Shown here: positions 1 through 11,735 of the stretch, one piece after another
Numbering within the stretch: position 1 is the first letter of the stretch
Layout: each line of letters opens with the position of its first letter
NCBI GenBank assembly: GCA_010093515.1
Contig: MU001670.1
Location: 781,501 to 845,500 of the forward strand
Length of the DNA: 64,000 bases
Direction: 5' to 3'
Origin: Lineolata rhizophorae
Taxonomy: Eukaryota; Ascomycota; Dothideomycetes; Lineolatales; Lineolataceae
Translations under genes and position numbers: made by a program
The notes under the pieces: generated by a model
What the model saw: the letters and a program-made list of their open reading frames with translations, nothing else
The model's database searches: none
What the model was told of the DNA's origin: nothing

Positions 1-82
1 ATTGGAAGTTCTGTCTGCCTCTGTCTGCCTGCTACGTATGCGGCCCGCCGCCATGCCCGCCGCACGCGCGCTGGGCCGGCCC

Positions 83-1278
83 TCAACCGCGCGGCGGCGA
101 GCCTTCTCCGGCGGGCACCTCCATCCCGTGCATCCCGCGGTAGTCGGCGCGCCCGGGCGCGGCCCAGCCCGCCAGCACCTCGTCTCTGACGCCCTCCGCG
201 ATGCTCCACACCTCGATCTTCAGCGCCCGGCACGTCTCGCGCATGGCCGCGGTGCCCTCGCCGCTTCCCCCGCCGCGCCCGCCCTCCCCCCACTGCCAAG
301 CCGACAGATCGCCGCCCGGGCACGTCGACAGCGCGCACAGGAGGTTCTGCTCCGCGAAGAACTCGATGTACGACCGCTCGGTGGCCGGCGATGCTTCCCT
401 GCGTACGTCATTTGTCTCGGCGCCAATTCGGACTTTCCTTTCTCCCTTCCTCTTTTCCTTTCCATGCGTGTTTCCTGACACGAGACGTGGGCGGGTGGGT
501 GAACGTACATAAAGTACCGCCCCTGGTCATCCAGCCCCGTCACCTGAAAGACGTTCAACACGTCGTGCACGTCGAACTCGGTCAGCCCAAACGGCAGCAC
601 CGCGCGCACCAGATTCGAGTGGCATTGGTAGTCGTACGAATCTCCGGTGAGCATCTTGTTCACTGCACTCACGTGAGTTTCCGGACGGAGTGCATTTCGG
701 ATCGTGAATACGTCTCCCGTCAGCGACTACAACCCCCTTTATGAGCCGGCCCAAGGGCGCCCTTTCCCGCCAGGCAGAGCGAAGCAAAAGCACTCACCGT
801 ACGGGTCGCACCTCGTCCCCAGCAAATCGTGCACCATGCCTCCCCACCTGTCCTTCCCGTAGCCTCCCAGGCTATCCCCCACGACGCCGCACAGCGGCCT
901 CATGAAGGGCAGGCAGCTCCACAACCGGTCCCCCCACCGCACGTGGCTCCGCTGCAGCTGCCGCGTGCGCGCTGCCCAGAAGCGCTCCCGCGGGTCGTCC
1001 CCGTTCCACACGTTCAGGTCGCCTACTTGCGCCCCCTCCGGCGTCGACAGCCGGAACACGCTCCCCGTAGGCACCCGGAACGCGACCCCGGACCGCGGCG
1101 CCAGCATGTGCTCGTAGATGAGCACGCGTTGGTCGGGCCGCGGTCGCGGCGGGCTTCCGTCAGCCGGTCGCGGGCCGGCCGTGGCTTCGATGCGCTCGTA
1201 GAGCGCTGTTGGGGGGTGGAGGATGCTATTGGGCCCGGGGAGATACGCTGGCTGCGGTGACTTCTCGGATGGAGACAT
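83..1278 (-). CDS. DUF1989 / urea carboxylase-associated family protein
   Basis: Three exons can be joined on the minus strand: 1278-798, 662-509 and 398-83, giving about 316 residues. The donors are GTGAGT and GTACGT and the acceptors GCAG and GCAG. The frame reads cleanly across both joins (CDPY/VNKMLTG and GRYFM/EASPATERSY). The protein matches the DUF1989 family (PF09347): a conserved N-terminal block (GVAFRVPTGSVFRL, GAQVGDLNVW), a central QCHSNL segment and a Cys-rich C-terminal part (FFAEQNLLCALSTCPGGD). Bacterial relatives lie next to urea carboxylase genes. The fungal role is unknown, and no urea gene is seen here. The start at 1278 is the first Met of the open frame. The stop at 83-85 makes the gene complete within the window. 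Confidence 0.85.
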
Positions 1279-1705
1279 TCTGACACTAGTCTTGAGAGAG
1301 GGCTTGAAAGTAATATTTCACTTTACGCTCGAGTGCTTCGTTAAATATGAGGACATGAGCGGTAATCGTAAGGGATCAAGGGCGGATAACAAGAGTTGCT
1401 ATACTACGTACGCAGAAGCAAGGGGTGTTCACGTGGGATGCTCCATTGGTCACTTATCACGTACACCATGCTAAGAACGAAAATTACGTCAGAAATATCG
1501 ATAATCACGTAAGTGGGGCAGTTGATTAAGAGTGGAGGCCAACAGCGTATGCAGACAGTGGCATTCAGACATTGCATGAATTTTAATTCGTTAAACCTGT
1601 TGGACACACTTATAAACACGGCGTATGGTATACCCCCCGAATTCGAACCACAAGCTACCGGGACTCCATAGCCGTAACACCGTCTACACGAGTCAGAATC
1701 CTCTT
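1279..1705. other. intergenic spacer, DUF1989 to Sac gene
   Basis: About 430 bases between the start of the DUF1989 gene and the end of the Sac-domain gene. No gene, tRNA or repeat was recognised. It should hold the DUF1989 promoter and the Sac-gene 3' end. Confidence 0.5.
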
Positions 1706-4682
1706 TCATGCCCACACCAACTTCTTGAGTGAGTATCCAATCTGCTCCAAAAGGCCAGTGCTCCTCTTCGCCTCCTCGAGCGAGATGATATCCTTCTCTT
1801 CCACTTTCGGCTTGTCCGACGACTCTTGATAGTTCCGCGCAACTCTAACGATCTCGTCGGTTATAGCATCAATCATTTCCCTCTCGCTCAACGGCTCGCC
1901 TTCTTGTCCTTCCATACTCATGTAGCTCGAACTCGGTGGAAGTGCCTTGAAAGAAAGGCTCAGCTCATGTCGCTGCGCTGCATCCTCTGGGGTCTTGGGG
2001 ATCCCAGGAGAAGTCGGCTCTTCCCCCGTTTCCTTTTCGGATGCTAAGCTCCGCGTGTTCACCCTGACAAGGCCTTCGCCCTTCTCAGGTGCTTTGTACA
2101 GAATCATGAAGCCGACATTACGCTTTTCGTTCATATGCTTCGGCGCCAGAGTATTCGTGATGTAGACACCCCGTCTTAGGGACGTCACCGTGCCCAGTCC
2201 GACGCGTTCAAATTCCCTCACTTTCTCCGTTCCCCAATCAAAGCGACACAAGTAGACAGCCCGATCCGTCAGCAGCAAAACGCTCTCCTCATACCTCGCA
2301 GACTTCGTAGCTCCAGTCTCGGCCGGGCAACTGAGAGTCCACCCTGCTACCAAGTCCTCGTCCGGACCCTCGATCGTCATTTGTGCACATGTAGATATGG
2401 CAGCTTGCCTCACCCGACGCAGGTCCACAGCACAATCCGCAGCGATAAGATCGGCTTCGAAATCCGCAAAGACGTCGACAGATGCTCGACCAAGAAGGTA
2501 GTCTATAACCGCTTGCGCAAAATAATCGTTGACAATATTGGTATAATAGCGGGAGAGCGTGAGGCCAAAGTCCGCAAGAGCTCCTACAAGATGCCGCCGA
2601 CGAGTTCGTGTGTAATCTCCTTTCAATGCTGCTGTGCCCGCATACTGTCGTGAAATGGCATCGCCGTTGTCGGCCCACAAGGTATTGAACCAAGCTGTCA
2701 GTGGATCCGAGTGAAGATTGATAGTGAGGTTTTGAGTGGCAAGTTGAGAAGTCAATGCCCAGCGTCCAAGAGCGGATTGGACCACATTAGTACGATCAAG
2801 ACAATCCATGCAATTTGTTCGCACAACTCCAGTTTGAACTTTCGAAGGGTGGCCGGAATCGAGCTCCATAGTGATCCATTGATGTTGCTCAAGGATCGGA
2901 TCAAGCGCATCGATGAGTCGTGAGACATTTTCGAACCGCATGCCTCGACACTCGTTATGGAAGTCGAACCATTTGAAGGCAAGTTGAGAACCTTTTCCAT
3001 CAATCCCGTCCTCTGACTCGTTCAGTGAATTGGCAGCTTGCTCGTAAGCCTCGCCGATTTTTGCTTCAGTCCCCCGTCGGTCTACTAGGCTCACTGCTAC
3101 AATAGAGCCATAACGGGTAGCTAGGTTGGCGAAATGGCGGCGAAATGCCGCAGCATTTGTTTCCGGGCTTCCCCAGAATATCGGTAGTGGTTTCAGGCTG
3201 TATGGGCTCTGTGAGAAAAATAACGGTATCGATCCTCGCACTTGTACAAACGAAAAGATTGGTGATGCTGTAGATGCCTCCCAATCGCAATTAGAAAGAA
3301 TCTGTTCCGTTTCGACCGTGTTCGCACTAGCGCCAGTCTCGTCCACTCCGCGGCGTAAATATCGGAGACCGGCGCGAGCAGTCGAGCGCCTTGAAATTAA
3401 AGTTAACGTAAAGCAACGCTTACTAGGCCCCAAGTCTTCGGGTTTGATGGGATCGCCAAGTTTAGAGCCCAGCTCTTCAAGAGTAATCGACCCCTCGTTA
3501 GTTTGTAGGCCCTCAGCCCACTGCTGTTCCTCATCCTTAGCCTCAGCATCAAGGTAAAAGGCACGTTGGCCGACGAAGCCTTGTATGACAGGAAGAACGA
3601 AGGAATGTTGACCAGCTTTTATGAAAGGTTCCATTATGTGCTTGTTCCAGAAATACTGCTTCCGGTCAGGCAAACTAGTAGAGTCCACAAATTGGGCGCA
3701 CTTACTAGTTCGTCGAATTGCTTGAACAGTGGCAAGTTGGATAGCTGCGCCTGCTTCGAAATATTTCTCGAAAGGTCATAGTCGTAGGAAAAATAAAGAC
3801 TTCTTGAGCCGAAGTAAATCTTCGTTGTCCGGAGAATCCTCGGTAGGAGTGAAATCGTAACCTGCTCCGGCGGCACATCGTCCCCAGTTTTAGTCTTGTC
3901 GTCTGCAGCTATGTCAACTTCCGAATGGTCCTCCACGTTGGCTTCGACCGCTCCGTCAATCGCAGATCGTTCCTGGCTACTCATGCCCTGCATCTTTCTG
4001 CCCTCAGCGCTCCAACCTGTTCTAGAAAACCATTTGGCTGCGAATCTCCCGTACAGGCCCTTTCGCCCGATGACGTCCTCGGCAATACTCGTTCTCCTCG
4101 CCGGCGCGCTACCTCCCTCGTCGGCCGCGGCTCCGGGAGACGTGGCACACTCATGGCCGTCATCACTCTCCAATGAATCAGTTGAGCTCTCATCAATGGT
4201 ATCAGTGTCGGAGCCAGATGACTCCTCGTCTTTCTCTGGCTCCCCATGACGTTTCTGGGCCTCGCGCGCAAGTACAATAGCCTTGTCAGCCTCGGCCTGT
4301 GATGAGAGAGGGATGAGCGCAACGTCGGTGACGACGTAAACGGGTTTGCCACGTATCTGGGCTACTTGTTCACGACGCGAGATGGAAATGAGGAACGACG
4401 AAGACGCGACTTTTAGCATTCCTGGCGAGGGTAGATTCGTGTTAGGACCACTAGACCAAAAGCCACTAAGAGCGCTATACCTAGCAAGCCGTAAGTCTCT
4501 AGCGATGCAGGTGCCGTCTCCTCATCTCGACGGTCTTTAAACAGCGGCGAAAATCCATTGGTCTGGTAGTCAATTTTGATCGCCTGCTGAGTCGTGGGCG
4601 GGTGGTTGCGGGGAGGAGCTGGTTGAAGCACCAAGCCGTCGACTGCGGCGAAGAGCAGCAGCCTCCGCACCAGGCCCGGCAT
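1706..4682 (-). CDS. Sac-domain phosphoinositide phosphatase, Sac2/INPP5F-like
   Basis: Three exons (4682-4481, 4421-3706, 3655-1706) give about 955 residues. The first intron starts GTATAG. The second is about 50 bp, with a GTAAGT donor and a GGAAGCAG acceptor that restores ...QFDEL/YFWNKH. The Sac catalytic domain lies roughly at residues 190-600. Its CX5R(T) motif is present as C588-M-D-C-L-D-R-T. Downstream, a segment with ILYKAPEKGEG resembles the hSac2 domain (PF12456) of INPP5F-type proteins, which dephosphorylate phosphoinositides on endomembranes. An acidic, Ser/Asp-rich low-complexity insert interrupts the N-terminal half (about residues 110-160). The start is set at MPGLVRR, where the conserved N-terminal block VDGLVLQP begins; another Met five codons upstream is possible. 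The subfamily and substrate are inferred. Confidence 0.88.
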
Positions 4683-5389
4683 GATTGTCGAAGGCAAGAA
4701 TGAAGTCGAGGCGTCACCTCATACTAGAAGCCGCACCAAATGCAACACGCATGGGTTTTTGGAGACGCACAGCAGGTGACTTGGCAAGTAGTCGCAGCTG
4801 GGAGTGCGACCATCAGGGCCTGGCAGCTGACAGGAGCCGGGTCGCTACGAATGGGGAGCTACGCCGGTCCGACGTCATTGCCAAGCTGATCCTAGACGTA
4901 CCGACCCAACCTCATGCTTCAATTCTAGCTTCTGTTCACATAATTGCAGGTCAGTTAAAATAAATCTAGCGTTTCTTTGAGATTCTATTGCAATACATGC
5001 CCCTGTGCATCCATTAATTAATCATAAACGTACTACCGTCTAGAGTTGATATGCATTGAAATCGTGAAAGTGCGCTCGGCACTAGTGTGATGATTCTACT
5101 AAGATAATGAGACGACCTAGATCAAATCATTTAATATATCTTGGAGATCAGAATGTCGCTACTGATCTGCTTGATCAATGTCAACACTGGATGGAAGAGC
5201 TGTGATTCAATGCTTCGGTTCTAATTTTGTGCTTCCCCATGTTTACTCTTCAATACAAAACCGGTCTAGGCATAACCTTAAGAGTTTTCCCTACCACCAG
5301 GTTGCGCACTCATCATTCAGAACCAGCCTATAAGTGCAAGTTGTACATCTACGAGCCTAGGCTAGTATTTAATCACATAACGTATGCAC
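4683..5389. other. intergenic spacer, Sac gene to glutamate decarboxylase
   Basis: About 700 bases, AT-richer than its neighbours, upstream of the Sac-domain gene and downstream of the glutamate decarboxylase stop. I see no coding signal or repeat in it. Confidence 0.5.
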
Positions 5390-7365
5390 TTAGCAAACCG
5401 CATGCGTCTTTCCAGTCTTCCCTTGAAGTGAATGTTGCTCGTCGGAGAAGAGCGAGCTCATCCTTCGGAATGTGCCAGTCCGCGACATCCTCCTGTGTTG
5501 ATTGACGTGCCTAGTACACGAATTAGCAACCGTCACTACTCGAATAGACAATTAAACGTAACGTACTTCGCGTAATCCTGCAGCCTTTGCTCGTCCATCT
5601 CCTCTAGCGTGTCGAGCGCATATTTAAAGTCGGCGATGAGAGCATCGCACCGACTACGCGAAAAGTCCTCGCGGACGACGACACGCATCATCTTCATCCC
5701 CTCGGAGTTTGGTGCCATGGTATAAGCCGGGACCACCCAACCGCGAACGCGAAGCTGGTGGGCCACGGCAAACTCGTCAAACATGCGTTCAGAGTCAGGC
5801 GCGAGCCGGCAGGCAACCAGAGGCAGGCCACGGCCATTGCGCTCCGACATGATGATGAAGCCGAGAATCTCGAGCGCAGAAGCAAGATAGTCGGCGGTCC
5901 GGGTCAGGTTGCTATACGCTGTTAGCTATGGTTGCCATTGTCATTGAATCAACCGAAAGGGAAATACTGACAGCATGATAGCCCGATATCCGTGCTTGCC
6001 AAGTCGGATCATTTGGTAGTATTGCCCAATGATCTGGGACGCTCCGCGAGAGAAGTTCAGAGTGAACGACGCCTGCTCGGCACCTAGATAGTTGATGTTG
6101 AAGACAAGTTCTTCCGGTAGGAACTTAGGGTCGCGCCATATGACCCACCCGACCCCTGGGTAGACCAATCCGTACTTATGCCCCGAGACATTGATGGAAA
6201 CAACTTTTTCCAGGCGGAAGTCCCACTCCAGATTCGGTTTTACGAACGGAGCAACGAAGCCACCACTGGCAGCATCGACTACGAGAAAACATCAGTAACA
6301 GGAGTCGAAGAGGTGTCATACAATAGTCAATACCGTGAATCGGGCAGTCGATACCCCTCTCAATGAGGAGGTCATTGATCGCTTTGACGTCTTCATATTC
6401 GCCAGTGTATGTCGTGCCCAAAATCGCACAAATGCCGATCGTATTTTCATCTACGAGGTCGACGGCTTCCTTCGGATCGATCACGTAGCGTTCGGGAGTG
6501 CAATAGACGTACTTCTCCTCAATGTCAAAGTAGCGTGCAGCTTTCTCCCAGCAGACTTGCACTGCCGCGTTCATGATGATATTTGGTTTGTCCGACGGCT
6601 TTCCCTCAGTTTCCCGCTGCTTTCTCCAGCGCCTTTTCATGGCGAGAACGGCTAGCATAATGGCCTCCGAGGAGCCGATTGTGGAAGTGCCCATGGCGGT
6701 GGTGTTGACGTCATGAGTTGGCACATGGAATAGACGGGCAATCATGCTCACGCACCGATTTTGAATGTCTGCGCTGACGGGGTATTCCTACAAGCCCAGG
6801 CAAGGCTCAGCCGGTATGATCAGGATCCGGGATGTCGTTTATAGCATACCTCGTAGTCGATGAAGTTCTTGGAGAAGCACTCTGTCATGAGTTTCTCGGC
6901 CTCTTCCTCCTGCCAGATTATTAGCTCTCGAGATTTAGTATCGAGCAACGATTGCAATACTGTACCATGTATGTAGTCACGAAGCTCGCCAGGCTTGGAT
7001 GATGTTAACATGAGCACACTCTGCAAACAATATCGGGAAAATTGAAAATTATTTTGGGCGTACTTTAGGGTTGGGGTCCCATCAAGAGTCAAGTCGTCTC
7101 TGGTAAATACGAGAAACTTTGTTAGTTGCATCGCAATTGGGGCAAGTCCGTTTTTGGGGACTCACTGTATCATCCGATAGGCGACTTCACGAGGCATCTC
7201 GGTTTCTGGCATCTCGTGCTTGGGAGTTTCTTGGGTCGCAAAGTGCGAGCCGTAGACCGACGTGTGGAGGGCATCGGGCTCGGGCTCGAACCCAAGTTTC
7301 TGGAAGCCTTCAATGACCGGGGAGGTGACCTCCTCGTCGGTGGGGATCGAGGACAGATGAACCAT
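5390..7365 (-). CDS. GAD1: glutamate decarboxylase (PLP-dependent)
   Basis: Eight exons on the minus strand can be assembled: 7365-7166, 7099-7064, 6993-6966, 6909-6850, 6787-6334, 6278-5972, 5911-5567 and 5510-5390, giving about 516 residues, the usual length for fungal GAD. The enzyme converts L-glutamate to GABA and CO2 in the cytosol. The PLP lysine is K294 in SGHKYG, preceded by the VDAASGGF substrate-site block. Exon 3 is only 28 nt and encodes LASFVTTYM, which is required for family continuity. The exon 6 donor appears to be GTCAGT. The last exon supplies a basic tail ending THAVC, like the Thr-His-Gly-Val-Cys ends of other GADs. The start MVHLSSIP is the first Met that gives a family-like N terminus. 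Confidence 0.92.
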
Positions 7366-8739
7366 GGTGGAAGTGGCAGAGTAGAGTGCGAGGAGAGCAG
7401 AGCGGGGTCGGGATTCCAAGCCCCGAAAGATCACGGCTTATGTAGGGTGCACGAGCTAGAAGCACGCGGCGACGGTGAGGCGGTTGGAATTGGCGAGGTT
7501 GCAGATCGACGCAAGCTAGGTGGCCCGAAAAGCTTGATCCGAGTGAATTGGGAGCAGGTAAGCAATGGTCAGCGCGCCCGACAGACAAGCTCGAGGTACT
7601 GCGAGCAGGCTTGTCGCTGCATTTAAGTAGTACCTGGGGCCGCTGCCACCCGGACGGACATGCTGCCGGCGTCTGACAGCGTCACAGCGCTGAGGGGGGG
7701 CAGTGGCAGCCCGTGGCGGTCAGTTCTGGCTTCCCTCCCGTACGGGTTGGATGGCACGGATTCGGGGGAATCCTGCCCTTGTATGGCCAGGGCGGGATGG
7801 AGCGACGTGCAGCGGCGTTGAGTCGTGTCCGCCGCTTCGGGCCGCAACAGGGTAGGGTGATGTGGGTAGCGCAGGTGCGTCTTCTGCCCGTACCTATACG
7901 CGTTCCGCAATTAGGTAACTGGCGGCAGGCATTAGGTAAATGAGCACCGCGCGCTTCGAATGGCCCAGGCCCTGGCGTCCGAGTGCCGGCCAAGCCGGCC
8001 GAGCGTCCCGCTGGGCGCCACTGTCTACAATTTGCTGGTGCGCCGTATGGAATTGCCTCAGAACGCCGGCTGAGATAAAGCCCTCGTGCTAGCTGCTTGC
8101 TGCTTGGTCGCTCGAGTGGCACCGGCACGGTGGCATGAAGGCCCGCGGCCCGGCAAGCGGTGTGGGCGTGGGCTGGATGGCGCAGCACTCGCAGACAACG
8201 CCACGCGGGGAGGCGGGCGACAACGTGGCCGCGGCACTCCATCGTGCTCGCCACACCACAGCCACTCAAGCACCTGATACTTCACACTGGACTTGTTGAT
8301 GTACCAACGTACTATCCTAGCTAGAATTAAACGGCAAGGGACTCCCGCGGTAGCGGTCAGTTGAATAGGGATCTTACTATGGGCTCGTCAAATGAATCCG
8401 CCTTGAAATCTCCCAGACCCGCCCATGCAAATTTTCATCTCCCAAGCAAGAATATTTACAGAAATCCGATGTACCACCGCGCGAAAAGGCTAGCTTCGGA
8501 CGCCGGATTCGCGCGGAAATCTTGTGTGCTGTACAGCCGTCTAGATATCCATACTCTATCATGCAATCAATTTTCCCAATGTTCCAACTCTGAATATGCA
8601 GGAGCACTTCGAATGCGAGAGGATCCCCCGGACTAATATCCGACACTAGTATGCGTAAAACTAGGCGATATCAAGACCTAGAAAGATCATCATATGAAGA
8701 GGTCTCTACTGAAAGTCATCTTCCGCGGAGATAGATAGG
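7366..8739. other. intergenic region upstream of glutamate decarboxylase
   Basis: About 1.4 kb between the GAD start and the stop of the next zinc-cluster gene. The first 900 bases are GC-rich with overlapping open frames on both strands but no family-like protein. The rest is AT-richer. I see no gene in it; it probably carries the GAD promoter and leader. Confidence 0.45.
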
Positions 8740-11735
8740 TTACGCTGACTCGTCCATTAGTATGTTAGAAATTCTAATTCGTGCCGATCCTCCCAAATTC
8801 ACGCCACCAGCTTGTGATGCTGGCGGCGCGGCTGAATCGCCGGTCGCTGGACCAAGCTGGACTCGCTTTCCCGGATTATGCAGAGGCTGGTGATACTGGT
8901 GTGGTGGCGCCGGTTGTTGAGCTTGTTGCAAGTTTCCAGACATGTGCTGCTGCTCTTCCATGACCTGAAAAATTAAACGTTCGAGGCGGTCCCAGCCTCC
9001 CCACTCGGCCGATTCCTGTTCGGTGAGGATCACAAAGGGATTTGCCGGCGGTGGAGCTGGATATGTCTCCCCTGGCCCTGGTGAAGGGGTGGGAGGCATT
9101 GCAGCAGGAGCCGCTGGAATAGGCGCTGATTCGGTATGTTCTCTCGACGGCCCCTCGACAGTCGGGCGCATGGTAGCGTTGAGTTTAGCTCCAGCCTCGC
9201 CGCCGTGCCATACCCAGGAGCTTTCTGGATCACCTTGCATGTCCGCCGAAACGTATGCGACCATTTCTTCATCTTGCCCGAGCTGCGACCTAGTCGTCCC
9301 AGAACGAATCTGCTCCGTGAGGCGGTCGACGAAGAAGGCAAGGTAGCGGCCGCAGGCGGTATTTATCTTTCGAGCGTTCCCGACAGCCGCCATGATGCGC
9401 ACACACGTAATTGCCGCGGAAAAGTCGCAGCGAATCAGAAGAACGAGAGCGCAACGCCACATATGCGTGCACAATATGTTCGTGGTAGCCTTTGCGATAC
9501 GACGTTTCCATAAATCGTCGCCCGAAGTAGTAGAATATTGGCCAGCGCCTAGAGAGGTAGGCGACATACCTATACTCCGAGAAACGTAGTGGACGGTCTC
9601 TTGGGCGACCCCAAGGCAACGATCCAAGGATTCTGTTCTCTCGCAAGGTTGGCAGGCCGTAGAGAGGTTGTGCCGATAAAGGTAGAATCGAGTGAGTTGG
9701 AGGGTAATAAATGTGTACAGGAGAAGAGGATCAGGGTGACCCTCGGTGGTTGGATCGCAGGGTTCTGGCAATTTAGATTGGATTTCGTAAAAGAATATGC
9801 CGTAATGTCGCAGAGTAGCCGCAGAGACGACGGGACTTTTGAGAGCTCTCTTCAGCTGCGAAATAGACCGCAAGACACCCATCATAGCCTGCTGTACGGT
9901 GCGTTGGTGGCTGTAGTCGAGCAATTGTTGGGACCCTAAATGGAAAGCCTGCCGCTCGTGGACTGGGGAAGGGTAATCAACGTTGCAGTCATCCTCGTCA
10001 ATAAGCATGGGCTTCCCTAGTTCAAGCGACAGGAGTCTGCGGCATGCTTTGTTAACAAAATCTATGTACCTTCGAGCCGGAAGGTTAAATCTCCAAACAG
10101 CATAAATTCGAAGCTTTCAAGGATCCACGGGCACGCGGATAGGACGTAGGGATCGGACGAAAGCATTCAACTTCGAAATCAACAGTCATGCTGAAGCTCC
10201 TCGGAGCCACGATTAGGTGGTGTTCTGGAAGCTCGATGGAATCATCCAGCGTAAGGGTCCTGAAGAAGAAATAGTCAAGTGCTCACCTGTCATATGTGTA
10301 GACGGTCCACCATATCCTCCTTCGCATTTCAGCTTCGACAGTCGGAGATGACCCAGCTTCAAAATGGAGGCCGAGGTCTTGTGCGATGCGCACGGCGCCT
10401 CCCAGCCACACCCATGCGGCAGACCGCGAGTTCATCTCCATTATGAAAACGCACAACAGCATCGAAACTCTAATGTGATCCACAGTGAGGTCATCGGCAA
10501 AGGTGTTCAACGTGCGCGAGGTTATATTCAAAAATCGAATCCCTTCGTTATCCGGTTTAGGGGTTTCAGCCCCAGACGAATAATCCAACGTTTGTAGAGT
10601 GCCACATGCCAAGACGATGTGAAAAAGGGCAACCCAAACCTGAGGACAGCTCTGGAAACTCCCTTTTCGATACACTTCCCTAACTTCGTTCAAAAACGTT
10701 GGCCAGTGCAGAAGAGGGGCATGCAATTGAAAGACTTCGTGGAACTGAGTTAAGAGACGATCAGTGGTTGCCCATGGCGGTAGCACCGGTGCCGGTTCAG
10801 TGTGTGCTGGTTGCTGCAATGGCTGCCGAAAAAGGGGTGGTGCCTTGAAGAGTCCACGACCGTATATTCTCATGTTCTTTCGAACATGCTCCAAGCTATT
10901 GATGGCGGGAGGACGGCGTCTTCTCTCCCCTTGGGTAGCATCGGCGAGATTCAGGAATGGAACGTCGTCCGAAGTCGGGTCGACGTCCATAATGCCGTTT
11001 TGCTCAAGTTTATTACGGAGCATGGTTATTTGATTCCTCGCATCAGCCAGTTGAGTCTGGAGATCCTGAAGTTGCCTAGAAGAACACCCGTAGTTAGCAA
11101 CGCTGCAACCGAATGGAATCGATTTCCACCGGGTAGCTGACTTAATCGATGACATTCGACGGTTCGTATCCTTTGTGAATTGACACTTTACGCTCCTGCT
11201 GGAGCATTCGGAACAGCTCGAGGTCTCCGTCGCATCGCACTACGGCATCGAACGCTAATCAGTCACTTCCCCTCGGCCTTTCAGACCATCCAGGGACGAT
11301 AATCACCTTGACTTTGCGCTCTCTACACGCATCACAGCTTGGATCCTTTCGTCTCTGACGATAGGCGCGCTTTTGGGCAGACAAACTAGCTGCGGAAATG
11401 TGCGTTGGTGAGATGCCCGCGTTTGAGATGGCGGAGTCCGCACCGATCGGCTCCTGAAAGCCTCCTCCAGGGCCACCAGGCGAGTTGGATGACGTCCCGT
11501 ACGAGTGACTGAAGGCATGGCCACCCAGACTCCCCGGAGACTGGGCCGCGCCGTAGGGATGGTGGCCCGGCATCTGGATGCCATGAGAGTGCGGGGATGG
11601 GTTTACAGTGTAGAGACTCCCGGACGGCGGTAATATAGGCTGAGGAGAGGCAGCCGAGGGCACGGATGAAGACTCGTGGCCGGCGTCTGACGACTGCGGC
11701 GGGGGGTGTGGATGGCGCGGAAACGAGCTGTCCAT
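8740..11735 (-). CDS. Zn2Cys6 fungal transcription factor
   Basis: Four exons (11735-11307, 11239-11142, 11075-10287, 10036-8740) give about 870 residues. The zinc cluster is split by the first intron: [13 protein letters not shown] is in exon 1 and the remaining cysteines ([19 protein letters not shown]) are in exon 2. A heptad-like segment ([23 protein letters not shown]) follows and could dimerise. The middle of the protein has the fungal_trans fold pattern (PF04082), with [28 protein letters not shown] and [13 protein letters not shown]. The N terminus is Pro/Ser/His/Gly-rich, and the C-terminal 150 residues are Pro/Gln-rich, typical of activation regions. The target genes cannot be told from sequence. 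Intron 2 has a GCTAAC branch site. Confidence 0.88.

Noticed and set aside
1600-1690. tRNA on the minus strand (GGTTCGAATTC string)
   Set aside because: The arms on either side of the loop do not pair and no D-arm precedes it.
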